7,138 bases of DNA from Planctomycetota bacterium. GTDB taxonomy: Bacteria; Planctomycetota; Brocadiia; JAJRTI01. Within the stretch, counting starts at the first letter, position 1. Each line of letters opens with the position of its first letter. Both the position numbers and the translations under genes were made by a program. Shown one piece after another: positions 1 to 6,187 of the stretch. Location: contig JAJRTI010000723.1 of NCBI GenBank assembly GCA_024278415.1, positions 1 to 7,138 on the forward strand, in the 5' to 3' direction. The notes under the pieces are model-generated. The model saw nothing but the letters and a program-made list of their open reading frames with translations, had not been told where the DNA came from and did not search any database.

Positions 1-91
1 CCCAGGGTAGCGGCCTGCGGCCGCAACCCTGGGCTAGAAGCCGGAAGCCCGTTGGGCTTCCCAACAGCGTTGCGTCAAGCGGAAACGCTGT
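1..91. repeat. Cluster of three hairpins, REP-like palindromic repeat
   Basis: Three inverted repeats are packed end to end. The first pairs 1-8 (CCCAGGGT) with 26-33 (ACCCTGGG) and, inside an A/A mismatch, 10-15 (GCGGCC) with 19-24 (GGCCGC), leaving a 3-base loop. The second pairs 43-50 (GGAAGCCC) with 54-61 (GGGCTTCC) around a GTT loop. The third pairs 64-71 (ACAGCGTT) with 84-91 (AACGCTGT) around 12 bases. There is no open reading frame through the cluster. It sits 82 bases beyond the rfbC stop, so in the rfbC transcript it could act as an mRNA 3' stabiliser or terminator, though no U-tract follows the stems. The compact multi-hairpin layout between genes resembles REP/BIME elements mobilised by IS200-like RAYT transposases. 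That identity is inferred: only one copy is in view and it may continue beyond base 1. Confidence 0.6.
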
Positions 92-173
92 CGCGCACGT
101 TCATGGGGCCAACGGCTGTTGCAATCGGCTGAAGTGTTACGGAAGTTATTGGAGGCCAGATGACCGTCAGCCG
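92..173. other. Intergenic tail downstream of rfbC, nothing recognisable
   Basis: No gene, tRNA-like fold or clear terminator is seen between the hairpin cluster and the rfbC stop codon. An 8-base inverted repeat (111-118 AACGGCTG with 168-175 CAGCCGTT) exists, but its loop of about 50 bases makes it a poor terminator candidate. Confidence 0.5.
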
Positions 174-734
174 TTAACCATCCCATACCGGCAAGTCCTC
201 CGCAGCGACGTCAGTCAACACCGGATACGCGGCATCCTTGTCCGATAGCACCGGCGCTTCGAACGGCCAGTCGATCCCAATGGTCGGGCAATCCCACCGA
301 ATGCCGCGCTCGCCCTCCGGGTAGTAGACGTCCGTGCATTTGTACATGAACGCCACCTCGTCGCTGAGCGCGGCGAAGCCGTGCGCGAAGCCCTCGGGGA
401 TGTAGAACTGCTTGTGGTTGTCGGCCGAGAGCGTGACGCCGACCCATTGGCCGAACGTGGGCGAGCCGCGGCGGATGTCGACCGCTACGTCGAAGGCTTC
501 GCCTTGCACCACACTCACGAGCTTCGCCTGCGGCTTGCCAATCTGGTAGTGCAGCCCGCGCACGACCCCACGCGCCGAGTAGGAGAGGTTGTCCTGCACG
601 AACCGCGCGGCGATACCGTGCTCCGCGTAGCGCCCGGCATGGTATGTCTCGAGGAACCGGCCGCGGGCGTCCGCAAACACGCGCGGCTCGATGATGAGCA
701 GGTCGGGGATGATGTCAGACCGTGTGACGTTCAT
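174..734 (-). CDS. rfbC: dTDP-4-dehydrorhamnose 3,5-epimerase (RmlC/RfbC)
   Basis: Cytosolic cupin enzyme that epimerises C3 and C5 of dTDP-4-keto-6-deoxy-glucose in dTDP-L-rhamnose synthesis, which supplies O-antigen and exopolysaccharide. The 186-residue product matches the usual family length. Family signatures run in order: FVQDNLSYS (45-53), RGLHYQ with the expected catalytic His62, VDIRRGSPTFGQW (85-97), YIPEGFAHGF (111-120), the YKCTDVYYPE segment with Tyr131 as the likely acid, RWDCPTIGIDWP (146-157) and LSDKD with Asp167 as the likely partner of the His. The usual WDDP reads WDCP here. Start choice: ATG at 732-734 gives the normal N-terminus (MNVTRSDIIPDL). A GTG at 786-788 would add 18 unrelated basic residues. 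No good Shine-Dalgarno precedes the ATG. A promoter-like sequence lies about 70 bases upstream, suggesting its own transcription. rfbA, rfbB and rfbD are not in the window. Identity is firm from motifs. The related 3,5-epimerases acting on other dTDP-sugars are the only realistic alternative. Confidence 0.95.
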   Translation of the reverse strand: MNVTRSDIIPDLLIIEPRVFADARGRFLETYHAGRYAEHGIAARFVQDNLSYSARGVVRGLHYQIGKPQAKLVSVVQGEAFDVAVDIRRGSPTFGQWVGVTLSADNHKQFYIPEGFAHGFAALSDEVAFMYKCTDVYYPEGERGIRWDCPTIGIDWPFEAPVLSDKDAAYPVLTDVAAEDLPVWDG

Positions 735-811
735 GGGCAAGCTGCAAACGCGCGAAGGGATCAGACGAAGGCGGAGGCATCGCGCCACTATCCCGCCATT
801 ACGCGTCCATC

Positions 812-840
812 ATCGTAGGGCGAAGCATGCGCGAAGTAAA
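812..840 (-). promoter_or_regulatory. Candidate sigma70-type promoter for rfbC
   Basis: On the minus strand TTTACT (835-840, 4 of 6 to TTGACA) and TACGAT (812-817, 4 of 6 to TATAAT) are separated by exactly 17 bases. They are placed to start transcription near base 805, giving a leader of about 70 bases before the rfbC ATG. It lies in the 288-base gap after the caspase gene, where a separate promoter would be expected. Two partial hexamers in a GC-rich background are modest evidence. Confidence 0.35.
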
Positions 841-971
841 CCTTCCTCGGGGCAATCGTGGCCAAGTGCGGCCCAGCGCGGGCGGTTGCGCTGTGTTTCC
901 TGCCAACTCCTCGCCGGCCTCTCGATACACTCGCCTTTTGCCGAGCACTCGACCGGCGCTCGCCCCGCTGT

Positions 972-1021
972 CTGGGGACACGAGGTCGGACGCCTCGCAT
1001 CCTTGGCTCATGTCCCCCCAG
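972..1021 (-). terminator. Stem-loop just after the caspase gene, possible terminator
   Basis: GGGGACA (974-980) pairs with TGTCCCC (1011-1017), and CTG/CAG can extend the stem outward past a two-base C bulge. A second small stem, CGAGG (981-985) with CCTCG (993-997), sits inside. The structure begins 1-2 bases after the stop codon of the WD40-caspase gene, a typical place for a transcription end or 3' stabilising hairpin. No run of T follows on the minus strand, so it is not a classic intrinsic terminator. Confidence 0.35.
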
Positions 1022-1022
1022 G

Positions 1023-3965
1023 TCACGGCGTGACGGCCAGCGGGAACGCGGGCACGTCGCCGCGCTGCATGGTGGGATGCTGCGCGCCGTTGGTCAGCTC
1101 CTTCACGCGGTTCGCCACGTATGCCGCGAGTTCGTCGATGATGATCGCCCCATCGCCATTGTAGTCGGCTGGCAAGGGCGTCCGGTGCTTTGCGCGGTAG
1201 AGCGACCGGCTGGTGAGGGCCTCGATGATCGCCAGGCTGAACGCGCCGTGGCCCCATTCGTCTGCCTCCTGCGACAGCTCTCGCCCAGTCGAAGCGGTCA
1301 TGGTCACGATGCCGTTCTCCGCGCTCGTCAGCTCCCGGATGATCGGCGTTAGGTCTAGATCACGCGTGCGCCGGCCGGTCACCGCGCCGCTGTGGCAGGC
1401 GTCCATGATGAGAATCACCTTGCAGGGGAGGCGATTGAGCGTGTCGCGGAACTCCGTCCATCGCACGCCCGTGGCCCAGGGGGCGTCGCGCTCCACGTCG
1501 TAGGGCAGGAAGAAAAAACTCCCCTGCTCGTCCTTCACGCCGTGCCCAGCAAAGGCGACCACCGCCATGTCGCGCTGCGTGACCGATTGGCTCAGCCATC
1601 GCAGGCCCTTCAGGATGCGGCGCCGCGACGCGTCGCCGTCCGTGAGGAGCCGCGTGTCCACTTGTGCGAAGAGCCGCCCCTCCTGTCCTTTGAACGCGGC
1701 CGCGATGCCGCGGGCGTCCTTAGCGGAGTGCCGCAGGTTCATCGTCTCGTCCTGGTAGCGCGCGATGCCTACGGCCAGGATGTAGAGATTGGGACGCATG
1801 ACGTCCGGGACGCGGCATTGGATCTGGACTGCGGCCGGCAGGCTTTCGCCTGCCGCGTTGACGGCCACAACGGAGATCGTGTTCTCGCCGGGCACGAGCG
1901 TCACCGTAGCGGACGTCGGCGCGGCGCCCTGGCCCTGCGAGACGCCGCCGAAGCCGCGCGCTCGCCGGCCGTTGACCAGGAAGCGCACGTCCTTCACCGG
2001 CAAGCGACTCACAATGGACGCGCGCACGCGCACCTGCCGGCTCGCGACCGTCGCGCCGTCGCGAGGCTCTTGGATGGCCACGACGGGCGGCAGTTCCTGC
2101 CGCAGCACTTGCACGGTCGTGGCCGGCCGGGGGCGCTGCCTCATGTCCGCCTCCGCGGCGCGCACGGCCGCCTGCACGCTGCCCGCGGCCGCGACGCGGC
2201 GCAGGATATCGGGCCGCTCGAAGCGCCGGCGCATCTGCCAGGCAAACACGTAGCGCGGGGTCTGGTCCTCGCCTTGGTTCAGGTGCCAACCGATGAGCCG
2301 GTCGCCGGCCGCGCTGCACTTGTAGTAGCCCTGTGGCGTCCACGCCACCCACTCGCGGTTTTCGCCCACGAACAGGCTCATGAGCAGTTCGCCGGTCGCG
2401 AGGTTCCACAAGCGCACGGTTTGGTCGCCCGCGCTCGACAGCAGGAGCCGGCCGTCTGCGCTGACCGCGATGGACCAGATGATGCCGCTGTGGCCCACGA
2501 ACTCGCGCAGTTCTCGGCCAGTGCGCGGGTCATAGAGCTTGAGGTAGAACTCCGAGCCGACCACGATCTGGCCGTTGGGCGTGAACGCGTAGCACCGCGC
2601 CACGTCTCCCACCTGCTTGCCCTTGATCTCGCACAAGGTGCGCTCGCGGCGTCGCACAATCAGCCTTTCGCCGCGGCGGCGTTCAGCGCGCATGCCGGCG
2701 TATTCGAGCCGGCCGCGGAGCCACGACTCACCAGGCCGCACTGCCGGGCCCAGCGTCACGTCCCGCAGGTCGAACGTATCCGTCAACCGGCCCCGGCCCT
2801 TGATGGAATCGACTTCAGAACGCGCCCCAAACGCGATGCGGCGCGCGTCTGGCGAGAACGCAACGGCCTTGTGCTCCACGCCGGTGCTGACGATGTGCCC
2901 CCGCGTCGCTCCCGTTGCGGGATCCCAGAGCCAGATGTCGTCGCGGTCGCCGCCGGCCGTGGCAACCAGGCGTCGCCCGGGCGCGAACGCGATGGCATAG
3001 ACGGTGTTGTTGTGCTTGGCGAAGCCCCGGCGTTGTCGCCAGCCGCCCACGGACCAGACCGTGCATGGGTTCCCCCCGCTTCCGCCGGTGCCGCCGACGC
3101 CCGACACGAGCCAGCGTCCGTCGGGCGAAAATCCGAGCGCCGTCATGTAGCGGTTGTGCGGCCCCAGTGTGCGGAGCTGCCGGCCAGAGCTTCCGTCCCA
3201 AATGCGCACCATCATGTCGTCCGCGCCCGATGCGATGGTGCGCCCGTCCGGCGACCATGCCACGCAATGCACCGGGAGGGGATGTCCCCGCAGCACGCGC
3301 TCTGTGGCCCAGCCGCGGGAGCCCAACTGCCAGATCCGGACCGTCTTGTCCAAGCTGGCCGAGGCCAGGCGCCGGCTTTGCGGATGCCACGCGAGGCTGT
3401 ACACGTCGTTGCCGTGGCCCTTGAGCACGGCCGCCAAGCTCCAGCGCGCCACGCCGTAGCGGCTCGTCCGCCAGATCTTGACCGTGTGGTCGCTCCAGCC
3501 GCTGGCGAGCCACTTGCCATCGGGCGAGAACGCGAGCGCGATGACGACCTTCTTGGGCCCGCGCAGCAGCCCCAGCACGTTCCCCGTCGCGGCGTCGGCG
3601 ATCGTGATCGACGTGGGCCGGGATTCCAGTCCGTACCCTCCAACCGCGACGACGCGGCCGTTGGGCGACAGTGCGCCGGCGAAGATCTGGCCGTTGGACC
3701 CGGGCCCCATCTCGAAGCGCATGACGCGCGCTTGCTTGGGCCGCGCGGGATCGGCCACGTCCCACACGCGCACGACCTTGTCGTCGCCGGCGGAAAACAG
3801 GGTGCGCCCATCGGGCGAGAACGCGAGCCATCTCACGATCGCGGTGTGTCCGCCTGGCTCGATGGTCAGAATCGGATCCGGCCACGTGGACGCGGCAAGC
3901 GCGGGGCCCGCCGCGACGAACGCAACCAGGAGCAAGAGGAGCCGGCAACGTGAACAGACTCTCAT
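1023..3965 (-). CDS. Exported WD40-repeat caspase-family (C14) protease
   Basis: A 980-residue multidomain protein. Residues 1-25 form a Sec signal peptide (RLLLLLVAFVAAG core, PALA-A cleavage, no lipobox Cys), so it should act outside the cytoplasmic membrane. About 11 WD40 blades follow: regular ones near 39-70, 134-167, 181-214, 225-258, 267-307, 314-350 and 488-525, degenerate ones near 90-124, 359-400, 452-482 and 530-562. The block REWVAWTPQGYYKCS (537-551) is typical where the propeller ends in this family. A helical, Arg/Ala-rich link (575-612) and an Ig-like beta domain (about 625-718) lead to the caspase domain (725-980). Its catalytic pair is visible: His808 in FAGHGV and Cys857 in DACHSG. 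Residues 934-945 read DYNGDGAIIIDE, an EF-hand-type Ca2+ loop. A strong Shine-Dalgarno fixes the ATG. The propeller probably binds a partner or substrate and the caspase domain cleaves peptides, but the target is unknown. Gene order does not reveal its role. Confidence 0.93.
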   Translation of the reverse strand: MRVCSRCRLLLLLVAFVAAGPALAASTWPDPILTIEPGGHTAIVRWLAFSPDGRTLFSAGDDKVVRVWDVADPARPKQARVMRFEMGPGSNGQIFAGALSPNGRVVAVGGYGLESRPTSITIADAATGNVLGLLRGPKKVVIALAFSPDGKWLASGWSDHTVKIWRTSRYGVARWSLAAVLKGHGNDVYSLAWHPQSRRLASASLDKTVRIWQLGSRGWATERVLRGHPLPVHCVAWSPDGRTIASGADDMMVRIWDGSSGRQLRTLGPHNRYMTALGFSPDGRWLVSGVGGTGGSGGNPCTVWSVGGWRQRRGFAKHNNTVYAIAFAPGRRLVATAGGDRDDIWLWDPATGATRGHIVSTGVEHKAVAFSPDARRIAFGARSEVDSIKGRGRLTDTFDLRDVTLGPAVRPGESWLRGRLEYAGMRAERRRGERLIVRRRERTLCEIKGKQVGDVARCYAFTPNGQIVVGSEFYLKLYDPRTGRELREFVGHSGIIWSIAVSADGRLLLSSAGDQTVRLWNLATGELLMSLFVGENREWVAWTPQGYYKCSAAGDRLIGWHLNQGEDQTPRYVFAWQMRRRFERPDILRRVAAAGSVQAAVRAAEADMRQRPRPATTVQVLRQELPPVVAIQEPRDGATVASRQVRVRASIVSRLPVKDVRFLVNGRRARGFGGVSQGQGAAPTSATVTLVPGENTISVVAVNAAGESLPAAVQIQCRVPDVMRPNLYILAVGIARYQDETMNLRHSAKDARGIAAAFKGQEGRLFAQVDTRLLTDGDASRRRILKGLRWLSQSVTQRDMAVVAFAGHGVKDEQGSFFFLPYDVERDAPWATGVRWTEFRDTLNRLPCKVILIMDACHSGAVTGRRTRDLDLTPIIRELTSAENGIVTMTASTGRELSQEADEWGHGAFSLAIIEALTSRSLYRAKHRTPLPADYNGDGAIIIDELAAYVANRVKELTNGAQHPTMQRGDVPAFPLAVTP

Positions 3966-3975
3966 GGTGCAATCG

Positions 3976-3982
3976 TCTCCTT
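3976..3982 (-). promoter_or_regulatory. Shine-Dalgarno of the WD40-caspase gene
   Basis: AAGGAGA on the minus strand lies 10 bases before the ATG at 3963-3965. It supports this start, which also gives a complete signal peptide. Confidence 0.75.
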
Positions 3983-4015
3983 GCGAGAGCGTGTAGGCCT
4001 TAGGCTATAGCATAG

Positions 4016-4059
4016 CGGCCGGCGCGCCTGAGTGCATCCCCACGATCTTGCGCCGGCCG
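4016..4059 (-). terminator. GC-rich inverted repeat after the glycoside-hydrolase-like gene
   Basis: A perfect 10-base inverted repeat, CGGCCGGCGC (4016-4025) and GCGCCGGCCG (4050-4059), with a 24-base loop, begins two bases beyond the stop codon at 4062-4064. Its position fits a 3'-end hairpin closing the carbohydrate operon. The sequence that follows on the minus strand (CTATGCTATAG) is AT-richer but is not a U-tract, and it could instead belong to the promoter of the downstream caspase gene. No convincing -35 box was found at 16-18 bases from its TATGCT or TATAGC, so no promoter is called here. Confidence 0.4.
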
Positions 4060-4061
4060 GC

Positions 4062-5303
4062 TCAATCTGCAAACAGACGCACGATCACCGGCTCGAACCC
4101 CACGCGCAAATCCCGCAACGTGGCCGCTCCGTCCGGCGCGGTCGTGTACGGTGCGTCGTCCCAGCGGTGGTAGTCGAACAGGTTCACGCGCACCGCGTAC
4201 TTGAAGCGCGGCGAGTCGATTCGCACGTCCGTGTACACCGTTCGCCGGTAGTCTTGCCAGAGAATGAGGACCAGCTCCTTCTTCCCGCGGACCCACGCGT
4301 CGCATCGGCTCGCGCCTTTGACGGGCGTGACAGCGAAACCCGCGCGCTTGAACGACGGCCGGTCGTGGAAGGTGTGGGCGATGGTCTGGAACGCGCTCCA
4401 CGCGGGGTAGTGCTTGATCGTCAAGCGGTCCCGCTCGTCCACGACGAAGTCCTCGAATCCGAAGAACCCAAACCAATACGGATACACCTTGCCCTTCACG
4501 ACCCAGTTGCGAACCGCGATGTAATACGGCGCGACGCCGGCGTTGTGCGCCCACCACATGTACATGGTCTTCGCCACGGCGCCGCCTTGGTCGCGGTCGT
4601 TGTAGCGCGTGTATCCGTCGTATTGCGGATACCGCGGTTGCGCGTCCGCGCTGGAGCAGTATCCCACGCCGTTGGAGAGGAGTTGCATGCCAGGAGCGAA
4701 GCGTTCGATGTCTTCGAAGAACCGCGTCAGCCCTTTGTAGCTGGCCCAATTGGTAGCGACCGCTCCCGCGAGCGCGCGGTAGTCGTCTTGCTGCATCACG
4801 TCGAGCACTTCCTGCCAGTGCCCGCCCGACGCGGCGAACATGGAGAGCGTGGGCTGGGGGTCCACCTCGCGGATCGCGCGGGCGACTTGCTTCCAGACTT
4901 GCACGTACAGGTCCGCGTTCCAACCTCCGAGTTCGGGGGGATGTTCGCGGAAGTTATACTCGTCGCCGATCACGTAGTATCGGGCCGCGCCCTTCATGAG
5001 CGTGGCGACCTCGCGCACCCAGCGCAGGTAGCGCTTCAGTTTGTTCTTCGGATTCTTCGGGTGCACCGCCCACCCACGCGCGCCGCTTTGCGGATGTCGG
5101 GGCGAGGGAAAATCCACGCGCAGCCCAATCTTGAGGCCGTAGGCCGCGCTGAGCCGCCGGTAGTCGGCCAACGCCTGGCGCTGGGCAGGTGCGATGGTCA
5201 TCGCCGCGTTCTTGGGATACAGGTAGAGGTGGGTGGACGTGAGGCCCAGCTCGGCCCAATCCTTCACCATGACCTCTTGCCAGTCGGGCCGGTTGCGGTC
5301 CAA
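4062..5303 (-). CDS. TIM-barrel glycoside-hydrolase-like domain (3' part of a split gene)
   Basis: This open frame would give 413 residues from a TTG, but it is best read as the C-terminal part of the gene starting at 6155. It is in the same frame, the frame is open back to the TAA at 5331-5333, and no Shine-Dalgarno precedes the TTG. The first 290 or so residues alternate beta strands and helices like a (beta/alpha)8 barrel: STHLYLYP (23-30), KIGLRVDFPSP (58-68), ARYYVIGDEYN (107-117), LSMFAASGG (133-141), LLSNGVG (198-204), APYYIAVRNWV (238-248). Glu115 in IGDEYN sits where clan GH-A enzymes carry the acid/base. Glu264 in FGFEDF is a possible but unproven nucleophile. Residues 300-413 are rich in short strands, like the C-terminal beta-sandwich of many glycosidases. 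The specific GH family and substrate cannot be named. Without the upstream part it lacks a signal peptide and part of the barrel entry, so a separate TTG-started product is unlikely to be functional. Confidence 0.75.
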   Translation of the reverse strand: MDRNRPDWQEVMVKDWAELGLTSTHLYLYPKNAAMTIAPAQRQALADYRRLSAAYGLKIGLRVDFPSPRHPQSGARGWAVHPKNPKNKLKRYLRWVREVATLMKGAARYYVIGDEYNFREHPPELGGWNADLYVQVWKQVARAIREVDPQPTLSMFAASGGHWQEVLDVMQQDDYRALAGAVATNWASYKGLTRFFEDIERFAPGMQLLSNGVGYCSSADAQPRYPQYDGYTRYNDRDQGGAVAKTMYMWWAHNAGVAPYYIAVRNWVVKGKVYPYWFGFFGFEDFVVDERDRLTIKHYPAWSAFQTIAHTFHDRPSFKRAGFAVTPVKGASRCDAWVRGKKELVLILWQDYRRTVYTDVRIDSPRFKYAVRVNLFDYHRWDDAPYTTAPDGAATLRDLRVGFEPVIVRLFAD

Positions 5304-5333
5304 CCGCCAGTGGCCGTAGTCCGGGCCGAGTTA
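5304..5333 (-). other. In-frame TAA and coding linker joining the two halves
   Basis: The TAA at 5331-5333 is codon 275 of a single frame running from 6155 to 4062. The nine codons between it and the TTG at 5301-5303 (LGPDYGHWR) all end in G or C, like the codons on both sides, and the peptide flows naturally into the barrel. A TAC tyrosine codon (GYLGPDYGHW) differs from TAA by one base and would restore both sense and the G/C-ending codon pattern. This marks a nonsense mutation or a base-call error rather than a true gene boundary. Confidence 0.8.
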
Positions 5334-6155
5334 GCCCTTGGGCGCGCGCTTGGGGTAGACGCGCTTCTTGTGGTCCAGGTCGCCGCGGTATCCGTAGCCC
5401 TTGCACGTGAGGTAATACATGGGCGTGGAGTAGGGATTGCGCCGCTGCGCGAGGGGCGGTGGCGCGGCGAGCCGGCGAAACGCGTCTTGCCGCGCGCGCG
5501 GGAGTTCGGAGAACGGCATGCCCAGCGGGGCGCCGTAGTCCCGGCGCTCGGGCGGCGGCTCATCGCGCAAGGTGTCTGCGCGCAGGTCGTCCAGCAGAAA
5601 CACGTGCTCCCCGGGCTTCCATCGCAATCCGTCGCAGAAGAGCCGAACGCCGCTCACTTCGCGCACGCGGTGCTTGTCCCAGAGGTCGAGCCGGATCTCG
5701 ATCCACTCGTCTTGCTGCGCTTGCTGCTGCACGTCTGCCAACGTGACGATGCCCGTCGAGGTGATCAATTGGAACCCCACGCGGCCTTGAAGGGGGTCGA
5801 GCGACTTGAACCAGAACGCGATCTGGTCGTACGGGGTAAGGTCCAGCTTGGGGAACGCCTTGGTAATCGAGTTGTTGTAGCGCGTCTTGCCGTTGGACGA
5901 GAAGGTCCACTTCAGCGCGGCCGTTCCCACCCGCGCCTGCGGCCCCTTGGCCCGCTCGATACGGGACCGGGGCTGTGCGGCCCAGCCCCGCAGCGTCGGC
6001 GATTCGAAATCGTCCAGTACGAGCGTCGCCGGGCCCGCGCCGGCGCGGGCCGCGAATACCGGCGCCATCGCTAGCATCACGCGCGCCAGCCACATTCCGC
6101 GGCTCGCCAACCGACAGGCTGGCGCGCGCGCGCCGCGTCTTCTTCGTTCATCCAT
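5331..6155 (-). CDS. Secreted carbohydrate-binding jelly-roll domain (5' part of a split gene)
   Basis: As it stands this frame encodes 274 residues ending at the in-frame TAA. ATG at 6153-6155 is chosen because GAGGAG lies 10 bases upstream. A GTG at 6189-6191 that overlaps the preceding stop would add 12 residues. The N-terminus (MDERRRRGARAP, then a hydrophobic stretch WLARVMLAMAPVFAA and ARAGA) reads as an Arg-rich signal peptide of about 40 residues. Residues near 45-190 start with LVLDDFE and contain alternating strands (AALKWTFSS, DQIAFWFKS, GVRLFCDG, HVFLLDDLRAD). This is typical of a galactose-binding/CBM-like jelly roll, whose closing LLDDLR strand pairs with the opening DDFE strand. 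After it, RNPYSTPMYYLTCKGYGY begins the barrel region, which the stop truncates. If translated alone the product would be a secreted binding module without a catalytic domain. The intended full protein is about 697 residues, a normal size for a CBM plus TIM-barrel glycosidase. Confidence 0.75.
   Translation of the reverse strand: MDERRRRGARAPACRLASRGMWLARVMLAMAPVFAARAGAGPATLVLDDFESPTLRGWAAQPRSRIERAKGPQARVGTAALKWTFSSNGKTRYNNSITKAFPKLDLTPYDQIAFWFKSLDPLQGRVGFQLITSTGIVTLADVQQQAQQDEWIEIRLDLWDKHRVREVSGVRLFCDGLRWKPGEHVFLLDDLRADTLRDEPPPERRDYGAPLGMPFSELPRARQDAFRRLAAPPPLAQRRNPYSTPMYYLTCKGYGYRGDLDHKKRVYPKRAPKG
6032..6051. repeat. Perfect 20-base GC-only palindrome inside coding sequence
   Basis: Left half GGCCCGCGCC (6032-6041) is the exact reverse complement of right half GGCGCGGGCC (6042-6051). 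It encodes the Ala/Gly-rich signal-peptide cleavage region. Chance is plausible in such GC-rich coding sequence, but the mRNA could fold tightly here, about 100 bases after the start codon. Confidence 0.6.
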
Positions 6156-6165
6156 CGTAGACATG

Positions 6166-6171
6166 CTCCTC
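6166..6171 (-). promoter_or_regulatory. Shine-Dalgarno deciding the start at 6155
   Basis: GAGGAG on the minus strand is 10 bases from ATG 6153-6155 but only one base from the ATG at 6162-6164. This favours the former. It lies in the 32-base gap after the beta-helix gene, consistent with translation from a shared mRNA. Confidence 0.6.
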
Positions 6172-6187
6172 GCAAGGATTCGCCGCT

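Noticed and set aside
150..176. GGAGG followed by ATG on the plus strand near the rfbC stop
   Set aside because: The frame closes after five codons and overlaps the rfbC end. Too short to support as a gene.
735..788. GTG start extending RfbC by 18 residues
   Set aside because: The extra residues are basic and unlike the family, and the candidate promoter would leave a very short leader. The ATG at 732-734 gives the conserved N-terminus.
799..1257. 152-codon minus-strand frame overlapping the end of the caspase gene
   Set aside because: Most of it overlaps the caspase coding sequence in another frame, and the remainder has no motif or ribosome-binding site.
1392..3953. 853-codon open frame on the plus strand
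   Set aside because: It is fully antisense to the WD40-caspase gene, whose motifs are unmistakable. The translation is low-complexity (rich in Arg, Ala, His and Pro) and typical of antisense frames in high-GC coding DNA.
3991..4016. TATGCT/TATAGC as a -10 box for the caspase gene
   Set aside because: No reasonable -35 hexamer lies at 16-18 bases upstream (best match 3 of 6), so it was not called as a promoter.
5331..5333. Programmed recoding of the TAA (selenocysteine, pyrrolysine or readthrough)
   Set aside because: Selenocysteine uses UGA and pyrrolysine uses UAG. The following CTC is not a known strong readthrough context. Mutation or base-call error is simpler.
4032..6074. 680-codon open frame on the plus strand
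   Set aside because: Antisense to the CBM/TIM-barrel frame, with no recognisable motif and a composition rich in Arg, Val, His and Ala. It arises because G/C-ending codons rarely give stops on the opposite strand.
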